Shown here piece by piece: positions 1 through 7,229 of a DNA stretch of 9,232 nt. Made by a program: the position numbers and the translations under genes. Position 1 is the stretch's first letter. The number at the start of each line of letters is the position of its first letter. The DNA is taken from assembly GCA_948960675.1 (NCBI GenBank), contig CARDPF010000114.1, forward strand, positions 1-9,232, read 5' to 3'. This stretch comes from an uncultured Eisenbergiella sp. (lineage in GTDB: Bacteria > Bacillota > Clostridia > Lachnospirales > Lachnospiraceae). The notes beneath the pieces are model-generated. The model had not been told where the DNA came from. It did no database searches and worked only from the letters and a program-made list of their open reading frames with translations.

Positions 1-471
1 GGCAATACCGGTATGAAATGCAATATCGTCCGGAATATAATCTTCCCCTCTCGCGATTTTATCCTCCACTTCACCGCAAAATCCCCGCAGTCTGCCCACA
101 TCCTCCGGCGTGGCGCGGATCGCGGCCATCTCCGCGATACCCGGTTCCAGCAGCAGGCGTACCTCCACCAGGTCCAACGCCATGGATATTTTGTCCTCCA
201 CGTTCCTGACTCCCAGCGGATCCTCCCGGTCTGCCACCATGCTGACCACATAAGTGCCCGACCCCCTCCGGATCTCCAAAATGCCCTTGATGACGAGGGA
301 CTTTACCGCCTCCCGCACCGTACTCCTGCCCACACCAAACATTTCGCCCAGCTTAAACTCGTTAGGCAGCTTTTCCCCCACTGCCACGGGCTTTTTGCGG
401 ATATAGCAAAGCAGCCGTTCCTCTGTCTGTTCCGCCAAAAGCTTGCTCTTTACATTCGATAACTCTTCCAT
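1..471 (-). CDS. GntR-family (FadR/FCD subfamily) transcriptional regulator, C-terminus cut by window edge
   Basis: The reverse strand reads from an ATG at 471 without a stop to the window edge, giving 157 residues. The N-terminal winged helix-turn-helix lies at about residues 10-76: it has a KLPNEFKLGEMFGVGRSTVREA stretch (about 34-55), typical of GntR recognition helices, and a GSGTYV wing (70-75). A linker leads into an FCD ligand domain (from about 95) with EVRLLLEPGIAEMAA and the start of a DxxFH motif (D149, H153), which in this family supplies metal ligands. FCD regulators usually sense carboxylates or sugar acids; the ligand cannot be read from the sequence. A GGA-containing Shine-Dalgarno precedes the ATG. 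The gene starts 38 bases after the LacI-family gene stop on the same strand, so the two regulators are probably co-transcribed. About a third of a normal 220-240 residue protein is missing beyond the left edge. Confidence 0.9.
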   Translation of the reverse strand, partial: MEELSNVKSKLLAEQTEERLLCYIRKKPVAVGEKLPNEFKLGEMFGVGRSTVREAVKSLVIKGILEIRRGSGTYVVSMVADREDPLGVRNVEDKISMALDLVEVRLLLEPGIAEMAAIRATPEDVGRLRGFCGEVEDKIARGEDYIPDDIAFHTGIA

Positions 472-509
472 ATTCCGTCCTGCCGGCTCTGCCGCACAAA
501 CCGTTATGG

Positions 510-1559
510 TCAGCGCGCCGGTCCGCTGCTCTCCCGCACCGCCAGTTTTGCCTTGACAACCTTCAGGCGTTCCCCCTCCTGCCCTTCGATGGCTTTCACC
601 GCCGTTTCCACCAGCATTCTTCCAAATTCCTTGTAACCGTAATCAATACTGGTAAGCCTGGGCATCGAAACCTCCGCCATGTACGTGTTATCGTAGCTGA
701 CCACCGAAATATCCTGCGGAATACAAAAACCGTGTTCCACAATACTGCGCATCACCCCGGCCGCCGTAAAATCGTTCACCGCTATCACAGCCGAAAATTC
801 CAGCCCCTGATCGAAAATCCGGTTCATCAGCCTGTAGCCGCCCACCTCGTTGTATGTGCCGTCCCCCGGCATCAGTTCCGGATCAAACGGAATTTGGTGC
901 TCCTCCAAAATCTGTTTATACCGCTCACACTTTTCCCAGGTCGAAAGCACATCCATCCTGCCGCCCAGCATGGCAATCCTGCGGTGTCCCAGCGACAAAA
1001 GATGCTCCATCAAAATCTCCATCGTCCATCTGCTGTCGATGCACACGCTGTGGCACTGCGTCCCGGACAGCTTTCCCGCGAGAACCACAGGTATGGTGGC
1101 CGCAATCTGATTGATCCTCTCCACATAGTTCCCATCCGGAAAACGGTCATCCACACTGCCCCCGATCTGGATAATGGCCTCCGCACGCTGGCTTAAAAGC
1201 ATCTGCAATACCATTTCTTCCCGCCGTGCATCCCCCAGCGTGTTGGCAAGCAGTACATTGTATCCTGCTTCGCTGGCGGCCTGCTCACAGGATACGAAAA
1301 GTTCCGCATAATAAGGATTACGGATATCGGCCGCCAGAATACCGATCATACGGCTTTGCGTCTTCGACAGCCCTTTGGCCAGCGCATTTGGTTTAAAATT
1401 GTATTTTTTCACCAAGGCCATCACCTTCTTGCGCTTCTCCGCCCGGACCCCTGCGCTGTTGGTCAACACCCTGGATACCGTAGCAGCCGAAACCCCCGCT
1501 TCCTTCGCAATGTCATAAATCGTGATCGCCTTGTTCTCGTTACCTTTGTGCCCCTGCAT
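510..1559 (-). CDS. LacI-family transcriptional repressor
   Basis: A 349-residue protein of normal LacI/GalR length. The N-terminal helix-turn-helix is at residues 12-32 (ITIYDIAKEAGVSAATVSRVL), followed by the usual hinge region (KPNALAKGLS). The rest is a periplasmic-binding-protein-like sensor domain, with GILAADIRNPYYAEL at its start and a GHRRIAMLGG segment in the second lobe. Family members bind an operator as dimers and release it on binding a sugar or similar ligand; the ligand here is unknown. The frame stays open upstream to 1664, and an ATG also occurs at 1583. I chose ATG 1559 because the promoter at 1596-1624 predicts transcription from about 1589, leaving only a few bases before 1583. 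A GGGGGAGG purine tract sits just before 1559, though its spacing to the ATG is short. The gene follows the arabinofuranosidase gene, which makes it a candidate regulator of that gene. Confidence 0.93.
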   Translation of the reverse strand: MQGHKGNENKAITIYDIAKEAGVSAATVSRVLTNSAGVRAEKRKKVMALVKKYNFKPNALAKGLSKTQSRMIGILAADIRNPYYAELFVSCEQAASEAGYNVLLANTLGDARREEMVLQMLLSQRAEAIIQIGGSVDDRFPDGNYVERINQIAATIPVVLAGKLSGTQCHSVCIDSRWTMEILMEHLLSLGHRRIAMLGGRMDVLSTWEKCERYKQILEEHQIPFDPELMPGDGTYNEVGGYRLMNRIFDQGLEFSAVIAVNDFTAAGVMRSIVEHGFCIPQDISVVSYDNTYMAEVSMPRLTSIDYGYKEFGRMLVETAVKAIEGQEGERLKVVKAKLAVRESSGPAR

Positions 1560-1595
1560 GTCCTCCCCCAAACCGCAATACATTCTTACTTCCCC

Positions 1596-1624
1596 ATCAT
1601 AAATAAAAATCCGCTCCCTGTCAA
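1596..1624 (-). promoter_or_regulatory. Sigma-A type promoter for the LacI-family gene
   Basis: On the reverse strand a perfect -35 hexamer TTGACA (1619-1624) is followed after exactly 17 bases by TATGAT (1596-1601), one mismatch from consensus. The predicted start is near 1589, about 30 bases before the chosen ATG. This gives the repressor, and probably the GntR gene behind it, its own transcription independent of the upstream arabinofuranosidase gene. Start-site position is inferred from spacing only. Confidence 0.8.
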
Positions 1625-1664
1625 GCCACAGAGAGAAATTGCCCGTCCGGCAAGGGGGAGGCAT

Positions 1665-1700
1665 GTTACTATGAGCGGCCCCTGGGCCGTGAATAGTAAC
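1665..1700. repeat. Large dyad between the GH51 and LacI-family genes
   Basis: A 36-base near-palindrome. The outer arms GTTACTAT (1665-1672) and ATAGTAAC (1693-1700) are perfectly complementary, and the inner arms GGCCC/GGGCC meet around a two-base centre. Over the full 17-base arms, 14 positions match. It begins 12 bases past the arabinofuranosidase stop and lies upstream of the LacI-gene -35 box. As RNA it would form a stable hairpin, but no T-run follows on either strand, so it is not a standard intrinsic terminator. It could be an operator, an RNA 3'-end stabiliser, or a member of a dispersed palindromic repeat family. Confidence 0.75.
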
Positions 1701-1712
1701 GAGGCATCCGTT

Positions 1713-3680
1713 TTACGCCAATGGAATCCTTGCCACCGTAAAGCTCATGGGCGGCAGAACCAACGCGCCGGTATAACCGGTCTCTTTCTTTTGGGGCGTG
1801 ACTGCGTCCGGGTTTTCGACGGTATTGTACGCGTCCTTTTCCCCGGCCAAAACCTGTAAAGTCACAGGGCCACATACTTCCCGCTCCCCGGAAAGGGCTG
1901 GCGTAAGCGGCTTTTCTTCATCATTATAGTTCACTGCTTTCACAATCAGTTCCCCTGTACGCTCTTCCAGACTCAGGTTAACATAAATCCCCTGTTCCCG
2001 CAATTCCTTTTCCTGTCCGTCCATGGGAACCGTGACGGTTCCCATATTTTCCCCGTACATTTTCTGTACATAATAACTGGGCGTCCCGTACGCCCGCTTT
2101 TCGTCAAACCAGATCATGTCCGGCGACCACTGCGCAAATCCCGCCCTTGCAAACAAAGGGGCATAGGATGCCAGCACCACCACATCCGCATTCCGTTCCA
2201 CACCGGTCAAAAACGCCGCCTCCGCCAGCGCCCCTCCCAGGGTATTTGCCTCAGGCTTATTCATGCCGCTAACCGGATGGGCCGCATATTCCCCCGAAAA
2301 CACCTTCACATCCCTGGGATAGGCATCATAAAAATCCGTATGGGCCAAAAACCACTCCGGCTTCACATAATAATGTTCATCCACCGCATAGCAGAAAGCC
2401 CCGTTTTCCCGGGCCTGCTTCCTGTAAAAGTCCCATGCCTGCGCATAGTGCTTTGACGTAATGTCCGGTCCTGCGGAACCGATCAGCTGCATATCCGGGT
2501 ACTTTTCATGAATGGCATGCTCAAACGCCTGATACCGTGCAAAAAAGCGCCCTTCTTTCGTCTCCCATTGTTCGTTTCCGATCCCCAGCATCGTCAGCCC
2601 AAAGGGCTCTTTATGTCCCATCCGGGCACGCAGGCCGCCCCAGCGCGTATCTTGTCCGCCATTTGCAAACTCTATCAAATCCAATGCATCCTGCAAAAAT
2701 TCCAAAAAGGCAGGCTCCTCCAATTCCACCAATTCATAAGACTGGTACTGACAGGCAAGTCCCACGCTCAAAACCGGAAGCGGTTTGGCCCCGATCATCT
2801 CACACAGCAGAAAATATTCGTAATAACCAAGCCCAAGCGTCTGGTTGTAATGGGCATAAACGGAATGCCACCCATCCTTTTCTTTCGTCTCATGCACGGC
2901 CCAGCGGTTGAAATTGACTTTACGGTCCTCTATCCTGCCAACGCTCTCCTTCCAGCGGTAACGGTTCTCCAGCGTGTTACCCTCTATGATACAGCCTCCC
3001 GGGAAACGCAAAAATCCGGGGTGCAAATCTTTTAAAAGTGTAAACAAATCCCGCCGAAATACCCCTGCCACCGCATCCGCAGGCATCATGGAAACCAGGT
3101 CAAACTCCACCGTTCCGGGCCGGTCAAGGGCAATCACAAACAAACCGCCTTCCACATCTGCATCCGGGGAAAGCATCGCTTCATAACGGTTCCATTTGTG
3201 CAGACAATCCTTTCCCTCATGGATACAGGCCACCTTTTGTGCCGTCAGGCAACTGCCGTCCTTTTGCACCGACACCTGTAAATCCCCTTCATAGTCCGCC
3301 ATCCTTGCATAAAATGAAACCCGGTAGGATTTTTCTTTTTCCAGATACAGGCCCCGGTATGCCTGGTTGGAAAACCCCTGCCCGGCCGCAAACGCCGTAA
3401 AACGCAAATAATGCGGATTGACGCGGCTCACCGGACTGCCGCTGACATACTCTGCTTTTCCCCTTCCACACTCTGTTGTCACTTTCCATCCGTAACCGCA
3501 GTCCTTTTTCGTATAATAATCACCCTTTTGCCCGTAACAATCCAAGGCTTCAAAAGACCGGTTCTCCAGCAGTTCCGCATACAGGCCGCCATCGGCCGCA
3601 TAATTGATATCCTCGAAAAAAAGGCCGATCATGCCGTCCGCAATGCGCACGCCTTTTTTGTCCGAAACACGCAGTATCAT
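1713..3680 (-). CDS. GH51 alpha-L-arabinofuranosidase, intracellular
   Basis: A 655-residue glycoside hydrolase that should release terminal alpha-L-arabinofuranosyl residues from arabino-oligosaccharides or arabinosylated conjugates. The N-terminus carries the family hallmark GLFFEDINYAADGGLYAEL (residues about 19-37), next to NRSFE. An N-terminal beta-rich segment leads to a (beta/alpha)8 barrel with LRFPGG (224-229), then a C-terminal beta-sandwich from about 550. The acid/base glutamate is E370 in GIGNEQW and the nucleophile is E464 in SGEYAAHP, both present. There is no signal peptide, so it acts in the cytoplasm on imported substrate. I chose ATG 3680 because GGAGG lies 8 bases before it. 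A TTG at 3701 overlapping the ATPase stop would add 7 residues with no good binding site. Only 17 bases separate it from the ATPase gene, so it is almost certainly co-transcribed with the amino-acid importer, an unusual pairing. Confidence 0.95.
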   Translation of the reverse strand: MILRVSDKKGVRIADGMIGLFFEDINYAADGGLYAELLENRSFEALDCYGQKGDYYTKKDCGYGWKVTTECGRGKAEYVSGSPVSRVNPHYLRFTAFAAGQGFSNQAYRGLYLEKEKSYRVSFYARMADYEGDLQVSVQKDGSCLTAQKVACIHEGKDCLHKWNRYEAMLSPDADVEGGLFVIALDRPGTVEFDLVSMMPADAVAGVFRRDLFTLLKDLHPGFLRFPGGCIIEGNTLENRYRWKESVGRIEDRKVNFNRWAVHETKEKDGWHSVYAHYNQTLGLGYYEYFLLCEMIGAKPLPVLSVGLACQYQSYELVELEEPAFLEFLQDALDLIEFANGGQDTRWGGLRARMGHKEPFGLTMLGIGNEQWETKEGRFFARYQAFEHAIHEKYPDMQLIGSAGPDITSKHYAQAWDFYRKQARENGAFCYAVDEHYYVKPEWFLAHTDFYDAYPRDVKVFSGEYAAHPVSGMNKPEANTLGGALAEAAFLTGVERNADVVVLASYAPLFARAGFAQWSPDMIWFDEKRAYGTPSYYVQKMYGENMGTVTVPMDGQEKELREQGIYVNLSLEERTGELIVKAVNYNDEEKPLTPALSGEREVCGPVTLQVLAGEKDAYNTVENPDAVTPQKKETGYTGALVLPPMSFTVARIPLA

Positions 3681-3697
3681 GGTAACTTCCTCCAAAC

Positions 3698-4444
3698 TCA
3701 AAGAACCTTTGACAGAAAATCTTTCAGACGGTCGTCTTTGGGATTTTCAAACAATTCCTTTGGCGGCGCGTCCTCCCGGATCTGCCCGTCCGCCATAAAA
3801 ATCACCCGGCTCGCCACTTCCCTGGCAAACCCCATTTCATGGGTGACGATCACCATCGTCATGCCCGATTTTGCAAGGTCGCGGATCATGTCCAAAACTT
3901 CTCCCACCATCTCCGGATCCAGCGCCGAAGTCGGCTCGTCAAAAAGCATCACATCCGGCTCCATCGCCAGTGCCCGGACAATGGCGATTCTCTGCTTTTG
4001 CCCGCCGGAAAGGCGGTTGGGGTATTCGTCCCGCTTTTCCAAAAGCCCGATTCTGGAAAGCAGTTCGTCCGCCTTCTTTTCCGCCTCCTGCTTAGTCGCA
4101 AGCCCTAAATGGATAGGCGCCATCGTAATGTTTTCCAGCACCGTCTTATGGGGAAACAGGTTAAAATGCTGAAAAACCATCCCCATCCTGCGGCGGTGCA
4201 AATCAATGTCCACTTTTTTATCCGCCAAATTGACGCCCTCGAAGCAGATTTCCCCCTCCGTTGGACTCTCCAAAAGATTCAGGCTCCGCAGAAAAGTGGA
4301 CTTTCCGGAACCGGAAGGCCCTATAATGGCAACCACTTCCCCCCTGGCAATATCCAGATTGCAGTGGTCCAGTGCCTTGACAGTGCCCCCGTTAAACTCT
4401 TTCACCAGATTTCTGACCACAATCAGCTTATCTTTGGTCGCCAC
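3698..4444 (-). CDS. Polar amino-acid ABC transporter, ATP-binding protein (GlnQ/HisP type)
   Basis: A 248-residue ATPase that powers amino-acid import from the inner face of the membrane. All motifs are intact: Walker [10 protein letters not shown] (42-50), Q-loop glutamine Q92 in [10 protein letters not shown], signature LSGGQ (145-149), Walker [13 protein letters not shown] (165-176) and switch histidine H202 in THEMGFA. Length and the QHFNLFPH motif match the polar amino-acid transporter ATPases. The start is GTG at 4444, supported by AGGAGG 7 bases upstream. It overlaps the permease gene end by 17 bases, which implies translational coupling. No C-terminal ACT/NIL sensing domain is present. 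The substrate cannot be told from this subunit. Confidence 0.97.
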   Translation of the reverse strand: MATKDKLIVVRNLVKEFNGGTVKALDHCNLDIARGEVVAIIGPSGSGKSTFLRSLNLLESPTEGEICFEGVNLADKKVDIDLHRRRMGMVFQHFNLFPHKTVLENITMAPIHLGLATKQEAEKKADELLSRIGLLEKRDEYPNRLSGGQKQRIAIVRALAMEPDVMLFDEPTSALDPEMVGEVLDMIRDLAKSGMTMVIVTHEMGFAREVASRVIFMADGQIREDAPPKELFENPKDDRLKDFLSKVL

Positions 4445-5132
4445 GTCTCATCCTCCTCTCGATGGCCTCTATAATCTTGCTCGCCGGATAGTTGATGCAA
4501 AAGTAAATCAGGGCCGCCACCACATAAGGCCCCAGTGTGATATAAGTGGTCGCCGCAACGGTTTTGGCCGCCCACATCAGTTCCATCATGCCCAGCGTGG
4601 AGCAGATGGAAGATTCCTTCACCATGGTGATAATCTCATTGGCAAGGGCGGGAAGCACGTTTTTCACCGCCTGCGGCAGCACCACCTTCGTCATTGCCGC
4701 AGCGGACGAAAGCCCCAGGCTGCGGGCGGCTTCCGTCTGCCCGATGTCCACCGCCAAAATACCGGCCCTGAAAATCTCCGCCACATACGCTGCGCTGTTC
4801 AGGGAAAGCGCCACCACCCCCGGCACGAACATGGCAATGTTGATAAAACCGAACAAATACACCGAAGGCAGTTTAATGAAATTAAAAAGCCCAAAATAGA
4901 TCAGGGAAATCTGTACCAAAAGCGGCGTTGCCCGGAACACATCAATATAAAGCCCTGACAAAAACCGGACCACCTTATTTTTACTCAGCCGCAAAATGGC
5001 CAGCAGCATCGCCGGCAGAATGGCCAGCAAAACCGCAAAAACGGAAAGGAGCAGGGTATACTCGATTCCCTGCACAAACATCGTTCCGTATTTGGGTAAA
5101 AAAGAAAAATTGAAAAAACTCGTCGTAGACAT
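4428..5132 (-). CDS. Polar amino-acid ABC transporter, permease (HisM/GlnP type)
   Basis: A 234-residue inner-membrane permease of the HisMQ/GlnP type. Several hydrophobic spans can be seen at roughly 23-47, 66-84, 92-112, 160-185 and 198-217. The cytoplasmic EAA loop that docks with the ATPase is at 134-155 ([22 protein letters not shown]). The conserved [11 protein letters not shown] segment is at 64-74. It probably works as a homodimer, since no second permease gene is present. The ATG at 5132 has GGAG 6 bases upstream. It starts 25 bases after the binding-protein gene stop and overlaps the ATPase gene, forming a compact SBP-permease-ATPase unit. Confidence 0.96.
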   Translation of the reverse strand: MSTTSFFNFSFLPKYGTMFVQGIEYTLLLSVFAVLLAILPAMLLAILRLSKNKVVRFLSGLYIDVFRATPLLVQISLIYFGLFNFIKLPSVYLFGFINIAMFVPGVVALSLNSAAYVAEIFRAGILAVDIGQTEAARSLGLSSAAAMTKVVLPQAVKNVLPALANEIITMVKESSICSTLGMMELMWAAKTVAATTYITLGPYVVAALIYFCINYPASKIIEAIERRMRRGDQR

Positions 5133-5157
5133 ACCCTGCTCCTATCCCTTTACCATA

Positions 5158-5964
5158 TTATTCGGCTTCTACCGCCTCATCGCTGAGCGCATCCGCTTCC
5201 TCAATCCATTTGTCCACAGATCCGTCCGCAAGCGCCGCCGCAATGGTTTTGTTGAAGGAACCCAAAAGCCCCTTGGGATCCCCCTTCTGCACGGAAACCA
5301 CATAAGGAGCCGGATCGCCCAGGGAGATATCCGCAATTACCAGATTGTCATTGGTATCCGCATACTGCATCGCCACCGCACCGTCCAGCACAATCGCGTC
5401 ACATTTATCATATTCGAGGTTATTCACCAAATCCATCACGCTGGAAAGCGCCAACAGGGTGGAACCGCTCATATCGTTGGTTACGATATCCGCTTTTGTG
5501 GTTCCGGTCTGCGCGCCCACCGTTTTTCCCGCCAGCGCTTCAAAAGAGGTGTATTCCCCCTGCTTATCTGCCTTGACCAGTACCATGGGCGGATAATCCG
5601 TATAGTAGGGATCTGAAAAATCCGCAACTTTTGCGCGCTCCTCGCTCACTTCCACTGCCGCGATCACCATGTCGATTTCCCCCTTTTGCAAAGAAAGCAT
5701 CAGGTTATCAAAACTCATGTTGACCACTTCCAGTTCCTTGCCCATGTCCTCCGCCAGCTTTTTGGCCACGGAAACATCAATACCGGCATACTGCTGGTTT
5801 CCGTTGTCGTCAAGCACGATAAACTCAAATGGCGGGTAATCCGCCGACGTGCCCAGTACCAGCTTATCGGATGCCGCCCCGCTGCCGTTCCCGCACGCCG
5901 CCATGCAGGCAGCCATTGCCGCCGCCAAAAGCGACGCTACAAACTTCTTACAACCTTTTTTCAT
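5158..5964 (-). CDS. Amino-acid ABC transporter substrate-binding lipoprotein (SBP family 3)
   Basis: A 268-residue extracellular binding protein tethered by lipid. A lysine-rich N-terminus (MKKGCKKF) and a hydrophobic stretch end in MAAC, with C24 before GNGSG as the probable lipidated cysteine; C20 is the alternative. The mature part shows family-3 features: LGTSADYPPFEF (37-48), YAGIDVSVAKKLAEDMG (59-75), EERAKVADFSDPYYTDYPP (108-126) with the likely carboxylate-binding R110, and VGAQTGTT (149-156). These fit a small polar or sulfur-containing amino acid; the exact ligand is not readable. I chose ATG 5964 because GGAG lies 6 bases before it; the in-frame ATG at 5976 and further upstream frame lack a binding site. 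The gene heads the three-gene importer and follows the dehydratase gene after a 143-base gap full of inverted repeats. Confidence 0.95.
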   Translation of the reverse strand: MKKGCKKFVASLLAAAMAACMAACGNGSGAASDKLVLGTSADYPPFEFIVLDDNGNQQYAGIDVSVAKKLAEDMGKELEVVNMSFDNLMLSLQKGEIDMVIAAVEVSEERAKVADFSDPYYTDYPPMVLVKADKQGEYTSFEALAGKTVGAQTGTTKADIVTNDMSGSTLLALSSVMDLVNNLEYDKCDAIVLDGAVAMQYADTNDNLVIADISLGDPAPYVVSVQKGDPKGLLGSFNKTIAAALADGSVDKWIEEADALSDEAVEAE

Positions 5965-5980
5965 TTTCTTCTCCATTTCT

Positions 5981-6036
5981 GCGCTGCTTTGTTGCGCAAA
6001 GCCATGCATGGCTTACGAGTTTGTGGCAAGCAGCGC
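5981..6036. repeat. Nested inverted repeat with a perfect 16-bp palindrome, upstream of the binding-protein gene
   Basis: Outer arms GCGCTGCTT (5981-5989) and AAGCAGCGC (6028-6036) are a perfect 9-base match. Inside them CAAA/TTTG (5997-6000, 6020-6023) can pair, and the core AAGCCATGCATGGCTT (5999-6014) is a perfect 16-base palindrome. The element ends 16 bases before the chosen ATG of the binding-protein gene, so in the transcript it would fold right next to the ribosome binding site. It may be a translational or processing element between dehydratase and importer genes, an operator, or a dispersed intergenic repeat. Confidence 0.7.
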
Positions 6037-6053
6037 GCAGACACAAATCCCGC

Positions 6054-6083
6054 GATTGAAAATTTCAATTTTCAATCTTTTTT
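6054..6083 (+). repeat. AT-rich perfect hairpin followed by a T-run
   Basis: The arms GATTGAAAATT (6054-6064) and AATTTTCAATC (6067-6077) are perfectly complementary around two bases, and TTTTTT follows at 6078-6083 on the plus strand. It has the outline of an intrinsic terminator for plus-strand transcription, yet no plus-strand gene lies upstream and the stem is AT-rich and weak. On the minus strand, where the real genes run, the stem is preceded by A's and followed by GCGGG, so it would not terminate there. It may be one end of a dispersed repeat unit together with the neighbouring nested palindrome, or a binding site. Confidence 0.5.
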
Positions 6084-6107
6084 ATATAAAAACAGGCTTC
6101 CCCGCTT

Positions 6108-7076
6108 TTATCCCAGTGTTTTTGCAAATTCCTCCGCCAAAATCCGGTTGTCCGCGTTGCCCCCGCTGATAATGAGCGCAATGTTTTTCCCCAAAATCCG
6201 CTCCCCATACTGCAATAGCGCCGCAATCGGCGCTGCCCCTGCAGCTTCCGCCACAATCTTTTCCCTTGCAACGGCATGGAGCATCGCCTTGCGGATGTTT
6301 TCCTCCTTCACGGCGAACCCATCGTCCACCCTGTCATGCATCGCATAGGACAATTCCCCGATCCCCCCCACCATCGCCTCACAGATGGAATCTTTGCCCG
6401 GAAATGCATGGTATGCCCTCCCGTCACGCACGGAAGCCTCCCATGCCCTGCAAGCCTCCGAATAGACGGCGCCCACCCGCACGTTAGGCCGTATGCCCTT
6501 GGCTGCCGTCGCGGTTGAGGTACAGAGCCCGCCCCCGCCAACCGGAGCCAGAATCATATCAATCTGGGGATTCTGCCGCATGATTTCCAGCCCCACGGTT
6601 CCCTGCCCGGCATAGACCATCCGATCCTTATCCCAGCCGTCAATAAAACGGTAGCCTTTCTCCCGTATGTATGCCATCCCCAGCGCCTCCGCCTCATCAA
6701 AACAGTCCCCCATCAAAAGAACCTGTGCGCCGTAATACCGGATTTTCTCAATCTTACTGTCGGGCGTGTTTACCGGAACGATAACCGTCGCCGGTTTCAT
6801 TCCCAAAAGCCTGGACACATAAGCCACGGCAATCCCATGGTTGCCGGAGGACACCGCCGCAACCCCTTCCTTTTGCGCTTCCTTGGGCAGCGACAGAATC
6901 TTGTTTAACGCCCCCCTTATTTTAAACGCCCTGACAGGCTGCTGGCACTCCAGCTTCAAAAAAACGTTCCGCCCGCCGCCGCTTAAATAAATGGATTTTT
7001 CCAAAGGGGTTTCCCGCAAAAACGGGCGGATACGTTTCTCCGCCTCCAAAATTTCCCCAAATGCCAGCTGCTCCAC
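6108..7076 (-). CDS. Threonine/serine dehydratase-like PLP enzyme (fold type II)
   Basis: A 322-residue pyridoxal-phosphate enzyme of the threonine ammonia-lyase/serine racemase family, close in length to catabolic TdcB-type dehydratases. It should convert a beta-hydroxy amino acid such as threonine or serine to a 2-oxoacid and ammonia in the cytoplasm. The PLP lysine is K52 in RAFKIRGALNK, the substrate loop is SSGNHG (76-81), the cofactor phosphate loop is GGGGL (180-184), and SGGN (304-307) lies near the C-terminus. There is no C-terminal ACT domain, so it is unlike allosteric biosynthetic IlvA. I chose GTG 7076 because GGAGG lies 9 bases before it and the protein then begins like TdcB; ATG 7106, with no clear binding site, would add 10 residues. 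It is the first gene of the cluster, behind a regulated leader. Serine racemase or hydroxyaspartate dehydratase activity is also possible. Confidence 0.9.
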   Translation of the reverse strand: MEQLAFGEILEAEKRIRPFLRETPLEKSIYLSGGGRNVFLKLECQQPVRAFKIRGALNKILSLPKEAQKEGVAAVSSGNHGIAVAYVSRLLGMKPATVIVPVNTPDSKIEKIRYYGAQVLLMGDCFDEAEALGMAYIREKGYRFIDGWDKDRMVYAGQGTVGLEIMRQNPQIDMILAPVGGGGLCTSTATAAKGIRPNVRVGAVYSEACRAWEASVRDGRAYHAFPGKDSICEAMVGGIGELSYAMHDRVDDGFAVKEENIRKAMLHAVAREKIVAEAAGAAPIAALLQYGERILGKNIALIISGGNADNRILAEEFAKTLG

Positions 7077-7172
7077 CCTGTATCGCCTCCGCTCTGTACC
7101 CTCCATGGAAGACTCGCAGCAACCGCTGCACCCCTGGCCAAACCATATTACCGCCGCCGGCTGCCTTCCACA

Positions 7173-7222
7173 CAAAAACGCAGCAGGTGCGCAACGTCAT
7201 GATTCGAGCGCACATGCTGCGT
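7173..7222 (-). terminator. Intrinsic terminator in the leader of the dehydratase gene (candidate attenuator)
   Basis: The arms at 7178-7192 and 7208-7222 are complementary at 14 of 15 positions around a 15-base loop. On the reverse strand the stem, rich in GC, is followed directly by TTTTT (7173-7177). It lies between the promoter at 7275-7303 and the dehydratase start, so transcripts would end early unless the hairpin is prevented. No upstream gene needs this terminator, which supports an attenuation role. No clear antiterminator pairing partner was found by eye. Confidence 0.75.
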
Positions 7223-7229
7223 AAAAACC

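Noticed and set aside
362..559. 65-codon minus-strand open frame across the GntR/LacI junction
   Set aside because: It overlaps the GntR gene start in another frame, and the GntR frame has clear winged-helix motifs.
1560..1664. N-terminal extension of the LacI-family protein to 1664
   Set aside because: The extension crosses the promoter at 1596-1624 and is not part of the family; it would not be fully transcribed.
3681..3701. TTG start of the GH51 gene overlapping the ATPase stop
   Set aside because: ATG 3680 has GGAGG 8 bases upstream, and the family-conserved part begins after it; the TTG lacks a binding site.
3411..4958. Long plus-strand open frames (253 and 250 codons) opposite the GH51, ATPase and permease genes
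   Set aside because: They lie antisense to genes with complete family motifs, show no recognisable domain and have no ribosome binding sites. They are by-products of codon bias on the other strand.
6054..6083. Functional terminator for a plus-strand gene
   Set aside because: No plus-strand gene lies upstream and the stem is almost all A-T; it is listed as a repeat instead.
7107..7175. TTG start of the dehydratase at 7175
   Set aside because: It falls inside the terminator T-run, and the added residues are unlike the enzyme family.
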